Part shown: piece by piece, positions 54,404 to 64,000 of the stretch
Position numbering within the stretch: the stretch's first letter is position 1
Layout of the letters: each line of letters starts with the position of its first letter
DNA from: Lagopus muta
Lineage: Eukaryota; Chordata; Aves; Galliformes; Phasianidae
NCBI RefSeq assembly: GCF_023343835.1
Contig: NC_064438.1
Location: 58,118,578-58,182,577, forward strand
Length of the DNA stretch: 64,000 nucleotides
Direction of reading: 5' to 3'
The notes under the pieces: model-generated
Database searches by the model: none
What the model was told of the DNA's origin: nothing
The model's input: the letters and a program-made list of their open reading frames with translations, nothing else
Program-made: the position numbers and the translations under genes

Positions 54404-56377
54404 CTGGAAAATAAGGAGATCTTTCTGAGACAGAACAATGCAGACGTATTAAGGGACCTGATCCAAAACAGGCATTGATGGAAGGTCCAACAGTTTGCCT
54501 GTTAGGCAGAGAGAGTGACTGCGTTGTTTCTTCCTCTGAGGCAGCCCAGTTGATTAAGAATCAATGCATGTGAAATCCTGTTCCTCTGACCACGGGAGGA
54601 ATCAATCAAGACATTCATCACCCCAAGCATCTGCCCATCCTCCCTGCTCAGGAGCAGGTGATTCACCTCCTGCTTCCTTGGTTTCTGCAGCCACATCGCC
54701 TGATTTTAGTTTGTTTTGTTCAGCCACAGCCACAGGAGAATCCATGGCCCATTACAGAGTTCTGTACTGCAGTGGAATATCTGAAGCACAGGGTCTCGCA
54801 TTTTCAGCTATCTCTAAAAAGGGTCCTTTATCTTTCACCAGTCTGTGGGATGAACAACATCTAACCCAGCACTAGAGCATTATGCCCTCGTCAAAGCAGC
54901 AAAAAGCACCTCTTCAAGTTCTCCTAAAGCATTCTGCAAGCAAAAATATGAAGGTTAACCTCTGTCGCCCTGATTAGAAAGATACTAGTCTGGAGCTAAA
55001 GATTTTTGAAGAGTATTCCTCTCAACCAGTTAGTATGCTTCAATGAACGTGATTTGGTCTTAAAAAAGGAGGCATGCAGAATTCTTGACTCTTGTAAGCT
55101 GCTCTTGAAGGGTTCCAATAAATAAAATGTATATGCTCACGTTCTACAATGCAGTATATTTATGCACACACCTCACTCAGGCATAAGTATTTTCAGAAAT
55201 CCACTACGTTTGAGAGCCCTGCAACACCAGAAATCCAGGAGACAGAAACATCCTTTACCATTCCAGACTGAATGACACTATGATGGCCTGTGAACAGGGG
55301 AGCCACTATCACACAAGTGCCTGTGTCAAATGGTACTCGGATTACTGGGGATGAAAAGTGAAATGCATCTGCACACCTAAGGAGCTGGAGCATGGCTATA
55401 AAAACTGTAATTTTCCATCAGTAATATGCCTGTAGGGTCACCTTACCCCTGGGCACGATTTTTGGGTCTCTTACTTCTCTACTTTCTGGAAGACCACACT
55501 TTATCCAGCCCTGCAGCTGTCAGAGATGTCCTGTACCCATCCCTAATTACACACATACTGATCTCAGGCACAGCGGATCTGATGCAATACAAACGTTCCC
55601 AAAGCACCACTGGAAAGACTGAAATTCATGCTCCTGTGTTCATCATTAGATTCTCTGTCTATAGAGTCTCACAGTACCCTAAAAGCCAGGTTAGAACAGA
55701 GAAAGCACCGTAACAGTGTGGGGGCAGAGTGATTATCTACATGGTCACCTCATCCTGAGAATCCCTACCAACACTTGCAAGGCAACGAAACCAAGATCCA
55801 ATCTGTCACAATGGGCAGTGCTGCTCTGCACTAAGAACTGCATTAACATTTCTAAATGGCAGCAGGCAGAAACTGGTAAATGATCTGCAGCACAGCAGTA
55901 ATCCCCTAAGCCCAATCACAGCAACCACAACATCTGCACCCAGCTGGTGGAGCTCCATTTCCAAGCTCAGCCTTAGAGAACACTTCTTGTTTTTCTCTAG
56001 AGACTCTGGCATTTCACTGCTCAGGTTCTGTGTGTTTCAGCTCACTGCACACCTGTGAGCTACCTCAAATATCTGCGGGCTCATGGCCTGACCCTGTCCT
56101 TTCTTCTTGGCTAGGAGCTCCCAGCACACCTGAGCAGTGAGTAGCAGCGACTTGTTTGAGTTTGGTATAGTCTGTAGGACACAGATTCAGAGCTCTCATT
56201 AGCACTGCCAGCTCCCTGCCTGCTTAGTTCTGCGGTTAGCATTTACCAGCACCGTTCAGCATCGTCAGAGGAACATCAGCTGCAAAACATAAGAGCTATG
56301 GTGGGTTCTGGAAACACCCAAAGGGCGTCACGTAGGGCTGTGGTTTTATCCTTTCATAACCAAAGTGGATGCATTAC
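54404..56377 (-). other. DDHD1: DDHD1 intron
   Basis: 2.0 kb of intron without recognised repeats or coding signal. Confidence 0.75.
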
Positions 56378-56640
56378 CGTTGTTTGGTTATGTAAAGTTC
56401 TTCGAGTAAACGCCGCTCCTCATAACTCATCCAAGTGTCTTCAAGCTCCTCCTCCTCTTTCCGCAGCAACTGTTCATACAGGCTGACCGGGTTCCAGCCA
56501 GTCATGATGTCGTAGGTGATGACACAGCCCAGAGAGTGGGACACAATGGAGACTTTCCCTCCTTTCTCCTCAAACTCTGGGTTCCGAGAGCAGAACAGTG
56601 TGTACAGGCGGTTCAGCTCCTGCTGCAGCCCCTTGACAAG
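56378..56640 (-). CDS. DDHD1: DDHD1 coding exon with the catalytic serine (SHSLG)
   Basis: This exon encodes LVKGLQQELNRLYTLFCSRN, PEFEEKGGKVSIVSHSLGCV, ITYDIMTGWNPVSLYEQLLR and a stretch ending YEERRLLEELYITKQ. SHSLG (56527-56541) is the family's form of the GxSxG lipase motif; the nucleophilic Ser codon is at 56533-56535. The acceptor TCAAACAG ends at 56641 and the donor is CAACG|GTAATG at 56377. It enters in phase 0 and leaves in phase 2. The hydrophobic strand VSIVSHSLGCVITYD is the expected nucleophile elbow of the alpha/beta hydrolase fold. Confidence 0.97.
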
Positions 56641-57770
56641 CTGTTTGAAGGTGGTAAGGGAAGAAGGTTTAATAACAACGTATCTTACTGCTCCTGTTCA
56701 CACAGCGCATACATCAGCCTCCTGAGCATGCATGTAGGACAAGCATCGTGTTCAGTTTGTGTAACTGGGAAAATATCCCAAACTGCTTTTGGATCTTTGT
56801 AAGGCATACTCAAATTCATTCTGCCCATTGCTCATGTATGAAGGGACCAGAGCTTCCTATTCCACTTCCTCTCCTCCATGCTGCACCTATGTAATGTTCC
56901 CTCAGAATGAAATGATGCTAGTACAGGAAAAAAGCAGTCTCATGTCAGGCAAAAGGAAGATACAGGAGAAAAAGCACAAATGAGAAAAGCAGAGCCAGAA
57001 TTTGAACATTTGACATAAGCGATGCTAACAAAATGTTTTTCTGGCTATAGATTACTGGGAGGTATGAGGGAAAAACAATAATGCAACACAGTTCTCAATC
57101 ATCACAAGCTAACCCTATGATGCTACCATAATAAATACATATTGGCCCTATTTTGGCCCTAATTGAATCTCCCGGAGGTTTATCTGCTTCAAGTCCTATA
57201 GTAGTGTACATGTATATAAGAACAGGAGGATTCACTGAAATATTTTTTTAGAGAGAACTGTTAAAAGACACAAGATTTGGAAAACAGACAACACAAAAAG
57301 AAACCAGCTTTGCTTGCGACACTCAACACAGAAACTGAGCAATGCTTCCAGGCTGCGTAGAGGAGGACAAACATGAAATTGCAAATCATTCCCTTGTTAA
57401 CAACAGGAAATTGAAGCTATAGAACATGTAATTTGGACATGATTTTTCAAGTGCCTGAATCATTACTGAATATAAATATGAATGACGCTAGCACTGTCAG
57501 TGTTTGATACACACTTTGCTGAGATAGAAAACACACGAGCCCTATGCCTCAAAGCACTGTGAAATGATTAACAAAGCTTTGCAGGAGCTCAGAGAAATAA
57601 GCATCAACATTCCCATTTTCAAGTCTTTCTGTTGTGATGCTGCCCACTGCGCTTGGCGCTGTGCAGACGTTGGGAGATACATTCACACATGAACAAACAG
57701 GCAGAGCTTTTTAGCAAGGGCTGCAAATAGCAATCAGGGCTAGCTTCGGCTGGTTGGCACTTTCTCCATT

Positions 57771-57781
57771 AAAAAAAAAAA
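57771..57781. repeat. poly-A run
   Basis: Eleven or so consecutive A in a DDHD1 intron. Confidence 0.85.
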
Positions 57782-58029
57782 GGTTTTGATTACAATCCAG
57801 AACAAAATAACGGAGATCTGTTGAAATCAAAGTGTTCCAGGACTATCGCCAAGCACTCAGGGAAAAAAGGGAACGCTGCTCTCCTGCAGTTTCCAGGCTG
57901 GCTTCCAGGTACCCCCAAGGAGACAGCACTATGTCCTGCCTGCAGGGCCCTCAGCAGGGAGCCCACAACCCCAGACACACAGTGGATGCTCCGGATGGAG
58001 CACTGGCTCCTGGTTTCAGTGCAGGCAGC

Positions 58030-58450
58030 ACAGAATCATAGAATCATTCAGGTTGGATCCCCTGAACCCAACTCCAACCCATCCCCACCATGCTCACTGC
58101 CCATGTCCTCAGTGCCACAGCTCCACGGCTCTGGAACACCTCCAGAGACTCTACCATTCCATGGGCAGCTGTGCCAGTGCATCATTCGGGTTGGACTCGA
58201 TGATCTCTGGAGGTCTCTTCCAACCCCTACAATTCTGTGATTCTGTGATCACCAGACTTTCTGAGAAGAATTTTTTCCTCGTATCCAATCTGACCCTCCC
58301 CTGCCATGACTTGAGGCCATCACCTCTTGTCCTATCATTGTGATCTGGAAGAAGAGGCTGAGCCCCACCTCACGACCACCTCCTGCTGGGGAGCTGTAGA
58401 GAGTGTTGAGGTCTTCCCTGGGTCTCCTTTTCACCACTGACCCACCCCTG
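58030..58450 (-). mobile_element. CR1 LINE, interrupted by an inserted CR1 tail
   Basis: The reverse-complement CR1 runs from ATCATAGAATCATTCAGGTT through CTCCACGGCTCTGGAACACC to CATGGGCAGCTGTGCCAGTG. It resumes at ACCAGACTTTCTGAGAAGAA and goes on to ACTTGAGGCCATCACCTCTT and GGGGAGCTGTAGAGAGTG. The gap is filled by the sense tail at 58182. Confidence 0.92.
58182..58252 (+). mobile_element. CR1 LINE 3' tail nested inside another CR1
   Basis: GGGTTGGACTCGATGATCTC, GGTCTCTTCCAACCCCTACA, ATTCTGTGATTCTGTGAT is a sense CR1 3' end in the middle of the antisense copy at 58030-58450. The host sequence continues on both sides, and a short ATCA lies at each junction. Confidence 0.92.
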
Positions 58451-58498
58451 CTGCCTCAGTTGCTCCCCATAAGAGCCATGTTCCAGTGCCACACTCAC

Positions 58499-58519
58499 CG
58501 TGGCTCCCAGGTACTCTAT
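58499..58519 (-). CDS. DDHD1: DDHD1 candidate microexon, 21 nt (7 codons)
   Basis: On the minus strand TTCTTTTCCCCCTTGTATAG is followed by 21 bases encoding IEYLGAT and then a strong donor, CCACG|GTGAGTG. It is in phase 0 at both ends, which suits the phase-0 entry of the SHSLG exon at 56640. No stop is introduced. It lies just beyond a CR1, and its left part may itself be CR1-derived, so it could be a chance pair of splice sites. Confidence 0.35.
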
Positions 58520-59083
58520 CTATACAAGGGGGAAAAGAATAATGCCATCTTGTTTTAAAAATCCTAAACAAGCTACTTCTGAAACCCTTAATTAATATAT
58601 CTCAGCATTAGCAGCTTTTTTTTTCTTTTTCCTGATGGAAAGTTAAAAATAAGGTGCACAACAACTCAGCAACGTCCTTCAGTGCTCCCAGAGCACTGCC
58701 CAACTTACTCAACAGTCCTGTACCCTACTTTCCTATTTCCCTGGAAAAGCAGATTCCTTTCAGGAACAACATTGCATCAGTCTGCTCACAGCCCATAGGC
58801 ACAGAGTGGGCAAGTAACCTTCTGGCATTGTCATGTTTCGTTATAGGATTATGTTCTCTTGCTGCTTTGGGGAGTAAGACAACTCAGGTTGGAAATTATG
58901 TCCAGTCTCCTTTACAAGTGTCCAAATCCTCAGAAACTTGTTGTTATTAAAGAGTTAGACAAAAACAAGGTCGAGGAAACTGTCTGTGGGTTTCCAAATA
59001 GCTCTACATTTGCCAACCAGAGTACAAGTACTTAATTTGACTAGATATCTGACACACAGGGTTTGTGAATCACTGGTTCATAG

Positions 59084-59243
59084 AATGAATCACAGAATCA
59101 CAGCATGGCCTGGGTTGCACAGGAGCACAGTGCTCATCCAGTTCCATCCCCCTGCTGTGTGCAGGTCACCAAACAGCAGCCCAGGCTGCCCAGAGCCACA
59201 TCCAGCCTGGCCTTGAATGCCTGCAGGGATGGGGCATCCACAC
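59084..59243 (-). mobile_element. CR1 LINE fragment, young-looking subfamily
   Basis: ATCACAGCATGGCCTGGGTT, CCCCCTGCTGTGTGCAGGTC, TGCAGGGATGGGGCATCCAC; same subfamily as 3789 and 27459. Confidence 0.94.
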
Positions 59244-60804
59244 AAATAGTGGTATGCAAGCATGAACAGAAACCTTTCTCAGTTCCCACCTCCTCTCCTG
59301 CCTCCTCCCTCCCAATTTCCACCTTAATCATTGACAAAGAGCCATTTCTCAGTGCCATTCTTTGGCAGCTGCTCCCCAGTGCTTTGGGTAGCACTTAACC
59401 CACAAAAAGCTTTGAGTTTCCTTGAATGCTTGCCCAACACGTTATCATCATCTCCTAAAAGTTTCTCACAGACTAAACAAGCTCAAATCCCCCCACAAAA
59501 GGCAGTACTGAGTCAATATTTTCCTGCAGCTGCTCCCACAAACCTTGTTTGCTGCTCTGATGGCTAATCCACTGCCTGCTCTGCTCAGCTCTTCCAGGAG
59601 GGACCAGTGAAAAGCAGGCAGCCTGTAGAACAGACAGAACCACTGCAGCAAAAGGAACACTTGCTAACCCTTCAGCAACAGCCACATCAAATCCCTGCAC
59701 CCCAGCTGGCCCTTTGACTGCATCAGACTGAGGATGCAGCAACCTTTGATAGAAAGGTACCGAAAATCTTCCAACATTTCTGTCTTGCTTCCTAGGAAAG
59801 CCCTTTCTCCCTGTTGTGATTTTGGGAGAAATAAATCCTGAGCACAGCAAGCAGATCAATTATTTCAGTGCAAAAGTTTGGTGTAGGATTAAAATGCTAT
59901 GAAGCATTCAGATGTGCCACTAACACTCATGCATAAAATACAAATAAAAGCAAGCTTTACAATGCCTGGAGCCCTTAATGCAGTCAAATTTCAAAGACTT
60001 TATAGCAAGTCATAACCAGGCACACTAAGCAGCCCACAATCCTCAGACTGAATAGAGAGCCAGTATGCATTACTGCATTTCCAGAGGTGCAAAAGACACC
60101 CAAGACACAGCCTTTGCCAGTTTGACAGAGCTGTGTCCGAGTCATGGATGCATTTCCTACATGTTTGATTCTGGTCCCAGAGGGCAAGCAAGAGCCTTGA
60201 TTGCCAGCAGTCAAAGGTTTCAGCAAAGCAGAGCAAAGGAAGAAAAATGCCATGGGGACCAAGCAGATGCAGCACACTGCTACCCACTGTGCAGCTCTTT
60301 GGGGAGCAATTCTCTTTTTGCTCCATGAGAAGTCAATCCAGTTGCTTGGAGCTTCCTTTATCAGCTGAACTTTTGCCAGCGCATCTCCCATGTAGGAAAC
60401 CAAAGCCCACAGGATCAAGTTGCTCAGATGTCACTGTTTTTGATTCTGACAAACTGAGGTTAAATGCTCTATGACCTTCACAAGCCTAAATAAAAGCCTA
60501 GCAAGGAATTTTCCTGCACACATGTAGAGAGCCAGAGTGACACTCCTGCAGTCTGAGGGGAAGGCAAACCAAGACTGACAGTCAAGGTATAGGAATGGAT
60601 CACTGGGCCTGCTCTGATCCGACCATAAATCCCATCTGCCTTTCAATTACATGCCTGTCTACCACATGGCTTCCAACGTGCAGAAAAATGGCAGTCCATC
60701 CAACCACTGAGGAGTCCAGGTGGCGAGGGTACATGCTTTATGAACAAGGCACAGAGGCTCTGCCAGAGGAGATGCACTGCTCTCATCTCCAAAATAACAA
60801 CTTC

Positions 60805-61037
60805 AGGATGAGAGGTGCTGGCCTCAAGTTGCTCCAGGGAAGGTCTGGCTTGGATATCAGGAAAAATTTCTTCTCAGAAAGAGAAGTGCTGCAGTGGCAC
60901 AGCTGCCCAGCAGTGGTGGGGTCACCGTCCCTGCAGGTGTTCCAGAGGATGTGGCACTGAGGGACGTGGGCAGTGGGATGGAGGGGTGGGCTTGGGGATC
61001 TCAGAGGTCTTTTCCAGCCTTAATGATTCTGTGAAGA
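60805..61037 (+). mobile_element. CR1 LINE fragment
   Basis: GATGAGAGGTGCTGGCCTCA, GGCTTGGATATCAGGAAAAA, GAAGTGCTGCAGTGGCACAG, GGTCTTTTCCAGCCTTAATG with octamer tail. Confidence 0.94.
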
Positions 61038-62100
61038 TGCTGACTACACAAGCAGAAGGATCATGTCTCTAATTAGCTCTTGGGTACCTGGGTAAGCCTG
61101 GACTGTTGAAAGATGAAGGGGATAAGTAACCGTGGAAGCAGTGAAATACCCGGAGCTGCTGCCTGTCTCAGCTGAAGCTCCTATGTGAAGGTTTTAACTG
61201 CATCCTGTGTGAAGCTGGAAAATAATAAGCCTCTAAATCACAGCCACCGACATCTGAAACAGCTGTTCATCCTCTTCGGATGGAAAGAAGCCCTGTGAGA
61301 CTCAAGCATAGATGAGCACTCCTGTTTTCTGCAATGCAGAAGAATGCGCACAAGGCAGACAAACACCTCCTGGTCCACACCAAAGAGCTCCAGGCAGGAT
61401 CCTGCGCATCCCAGCAGGCTGGTTGCTGGGGCAAAAGCTGGCTTTTCAGGATAGTAAATAACACTTTCCCTCAATATAGAGGAAATGAGTTCTTCCAAGA
61501 GAACAAGGAGTACAAAACCCCGCTGGCACCCCAAGCACAGAAGTGACACAGACATTGCACGGCTGCTACTCAAACCTTCAGTGACTTGTTTGCAGCTGAA
61601 AATTGCATGCAGGTCTCTGGTCTCAAGCTCTTTGATCTGTCAAAGACAACAAAAAATGCTGCTCTTGTCTTGGGCTCTGCTGATGGTCCTTTTTTGGCAG
61701 CAGTCAGCTCCAACAACCTCCCCTTGTAACTTTCCAGGGCCTTTCTCTGGCCTCTCCATAGGAGCTCACCACTGGACAGTCTTCTCACATGAACAGCTTG
61801 AAGTCCAAGAGGAAAAAACTCAAAGCACAGCTACATATCAAAAGGGAGTGCAGGAAACCCGACCTTTGCACCCCTCCAGCTTGAACAGCAGGAATGTTTT
61901 TGTAGGATTCATGGGAAAAGAATCTGAAAGCAATCTGTGGAACAGAATTTTGTTAGCAGCTCACTCCAAGTGCTGGGAGAACTTCAGAAGTATAAACCTG
62001 TTCAACAAGCAGGCAATAAGAAAGTGCTTGGGCCTACTGGAGGTACAATAAGGTCCTTAACAGCCAACAAAAACCTGCGGCTCAAGGATAGATCGATAAA

Positions 62101-62192
62101 TCTGCTGGTTGGCGACCTGCACACAGCAGGGGGTTGGAGCTGGATGAGCACTGTGCTCCTTTGCAACCCAGGCCATGCTGTGGTTCTATGAT
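62101..62192 (+). mobile_element. CR1 LINE 3' end, young-looking subfamily
   Basis: CTGGTTGGCGACCTGCACAC, AGCAGGGGGTTGGAGCTGGA, CCAGGCCATGCTGTGGTTCT. It is 5'-truncated to about 92 bases. Confidence 0.93.
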
Positions 62193-64000
62193 AAAAGCAC
62201 TGAGAAGGAGTTTGCTTCACATGAACCAGGAGAACATGGCAGCACACAGTGGCGGGAGGCTGCTGACCCTCCCGAATACAAAGCTGTCATATATCCTGAT
62301 GGATGGGGGCCAGTAGTGTGTCCCAACAACAGATGAGAGGCCAGAATGAGACTTCATGGGGTGAACAGGCAGGAAAGGCTTCATCTATTAGTCATTTTAC
62401 ATTAAAAGGAAGCACACAGCCCAATGCCTCCCTCAGTACCCCTTTTTGGTTGAGAAGCTGAGCCTAAGGCATTCGTATCCAAGTCGCAGCATTCAAGACT
62501 GCACAGAAAGCAGATCCAGTAACCACTTTATAAAGTTGACAATCCAATGAATTAATCAAGCCATGAAAGCGCTGGCAGGCAGTTCCCTATTAGGTTCAAC
62601 AGAATAAGCAAAGACAGTGCTCAAGCAGTCTCAGCTAAAGATTTCCTGCTTCAAACCCTTCTCCTTTTGAAAGACATAGAAACAACTTCCTTTTATTGCT
62701 GAAAGCAGCACATTTCTTTGCCAGACCTTGTATCAGAGGGACGAAACCTGTTGTAAGAACGAACACAAGTTCCAAGGTTCACAGATGTGAATCCCTTGAT
62801 TTTAATACACGTGTAACAGCAGACTACCAGGCCATTTCAGAGTGGAGCCATGCTAGGTCAGCTGCATGACACAGCCTGCCAGGCTCCACCAACACCAAGC
62901 CTGCAGCCACTGTGTCCCAGATCCTTCACTCCCTCTGCCCTCAGCTGGTGAGGAATGCAGGACCCTCTGCCCTCCCTGCACTTCAGCTGTGGCGGAAGCA
63001 TCCCATAAACATCAATTGATCTCTGAGACTCTTGCACTGTCTGAATGAATCTTTAAAGGTCTTTCTAAGATGGGTGGAAATAATATTCAGCCTGCACAAA
63101 AGGCACTTTCTGCCACGAGGCGTATCAATAATGTATAGAATTACAATTAGGCTGGAAGTAAGCACACCGAAGACCAGTAAAATAAGCACTTAACAATATA
63201 ACAAAGGTGACAACGCTGAATTCGCAGTGTGTCAATTAGGCTTTCCAATCTCTGCCAGAAGCATTTATTATTAAAGAAATACGAAGCTACAGTGACATGG
63301 GTGTGAAGCGAAGTCTTGCAACAGCAAGACCAGGATCAGTGTAAAGTTGTTTGTTTCAAGGTAGGCATGCATGCCTCAAAAGATAAAGAAAAGCACTAAG
63401 TTGGCATCTGTGCAATATTTGAACAGTTTTGATCGTGTTTTACTCAGGGACCTCAGTGTAGATGAGGAGCTGCACAGCACCATGCTCAGCTCACACAAAT
63501 GCCACAGCTGAATGTGTGGGCTGCAAACATCCTCCATCCTGAGCTCTGAGCCCAGGCTGCCCGAGATGCTTGCTGAATTATTGATATCTGGCTGGTATCA
63601 CGTTGCACATCACAAGTAAGAGGCACCTTTGGGATATTCTACCGTGTTGCAGGAGAAAATTATACTTGCAATCAGAGAGGGGGTTACCTGCCAGGATCCC
63701 ATAACGCTTCGCTGAACAATCCAGCTGCATCTGGAGCAGCTGACTACTATCTAAGGTGAAAGCCAATACAACAAAGCTTCTCCTTTTCTTTCTTCAACAC
63801 ATACCCACTTGAACATCCCTTACTAAGATGTTAAAAGAGTGATCAGAAGCTTTAAAGCAATGGCTACATTCCAGATGTGGGGAAAGGCCTTTGAATTAGA
63901 AAAGAATTAATAGCAAAGTATTTTTAAGTGCTCTCAGGTGGATAACAGCTTTTACTCTTCTCTAGGGCAAACTCACTGTACTGTTCAATTTATTTCATAG

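Larger units (their letters stand above)
44440..64000 (-). other. DDHD1: DDHD1 gene (phosphatidic-acid-preferring phospholipase A1), 3' part; runs off the right end
   Basis: DDHD1 is an intracellular phospholipase A1 that hydrolyses phosphatidic acid and related phospholipids, and its loss causes a hereditary spastic paraplegia (SPG28) in people. Six exons on the minus strand encode the lipase nucleophile motif SHSLG, the DDHD domain and the C-terminus, with the stop at 45266. They match DDHD1 rather than DDHD2 or SEC23IP along their length. Summed coding length in the window is 1093 nt, and an expected exon of about 86 nt is not found (see findings). The family protein has about 870-900 residues, so roughly the N-terminal half lies beyond position 64000. 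Confidence 0.95.
56641..64000 (-). other. DDHD1: DDHD1 intron upstream of the SHSLG exon (continues off the window)
   Basis: 7.4 kb. The preceding conserved exon (expected to carry residues like those before LVKG) is not seen here, so this is one long intron. It holds CR1 copies near 58030, 59084, 60805 and 62101, a poly-A run at 57771 and a 21-nt candidate microexon at 58499. The stretches 56650-57770, 58520-59080, 59250-60800 and 62200-64000 contain nothing else that I can support. Confidence 0.75.

Noticed and set aside
57147..57156. Second perfect CArG box (CCTATTTTGG) in a DDHD1 intron
   Set aside because: About four such matches are expected by chance in 64 kb, and this one has no promoter context.
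60000..60418. Minus-strand frame with a hydrophobic stretch (144 codons)
   Set aside because: It lies within a DDHD1 intron, has no splice support and no family resemblance. The hydrophobic stretch alone is not evidence of a membrane protein.
61570..61640. Possible DDHD1 exon (TTGTCTTTGACAG acceptor, open minus-strand frame, GTTTGAG end)
   Set aside because: The acceptor is good, but the residues (IKELETRDLHAIFSCKQVTE) do not match any DDHD1 segment and the donor GTTTGAG is poor.
62983..63189. Minus-strand 68-codon frame with a leading hydrophobic segment
   Set aside because: No promoter, splice or homology evidence; expected by chance in AT-rich DNA.
1..64000. tRNA, rRNA, CRISPR arrays, bacterial mobile elements and complete LTR retroelements
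   Set aside because: None was recognised on either strand by eye; the repeats seen are CR1 and simple repeats. A covariance-model search could still reveal small RNAs.

Overview
The window is vertebrate nuclear DNA from a bird, most likely a galliform such as chicken or a close relative. The reasons are long introns with canonical GT-AG junctions, about 45 fragments of CR1 LINEs in both orientations (the dominant avian repeat), no recognisable SINEs, and a CpG-rich promoter. It contains nothing prokaryotic: no operon, CRISPR array or insertion sequence. The species cannot be fixed from the sequence alone.

Two protein-coding genes lie head-to-tail on the minus strand. FERMT2 (kindlin-2) runs from its CpG-island promoter near 31.4 kb down to position 1. 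All ten coding exons from the ATG to codon 460 can be placed to the base and join in frame. The last third (rest of the PH domain and the F3 lobe) lies off the left end. DDHD1 (a phosphatidic-acid-preferring phospholipase A1) enters from the right. Six of its exons, from the one with the catalytic SHSLG motif to the stop codon, lie between 56.6 and 45.3 kb, and a poly(A) signal lies at 44.46 kb. From 56.6 kb to the right end is DDHD1 intron; its upstream exons are outside. The interval from about 31.6 to 44.4 kb is intergenic, with CR1 fragments and simple repeats and no gene that I can support. The same gene order and orientation (FERMT2 then DDHD1) is known from mammals.

The most interesting observations are: a 33-nt in-frame cassette microexon in FERMT2 intron 4, with an excellent polypyrimidine tract and donor, adding 11 residues to the F1 lobe next to the poly-lysine loop; sense CR1 tails ending about 20 nt upstream of the acceptors of FERMT2 exons 4 and 9, inside the branch-point zone; an in-frame upstream ATG in the predicted first exon that could extend kindlin-2 at its N-terminus; a perfect CArG box and a G-quadruplex-type tract in the CpG island; a degenerate minisatellite against the exon 2 donor; a 21-nt candidate microexon in DDHD1; an expected DDHD1 exon (needed by reading-frame phase) that I cannot find; and near-identical inverted CR1 pairs inside introns.
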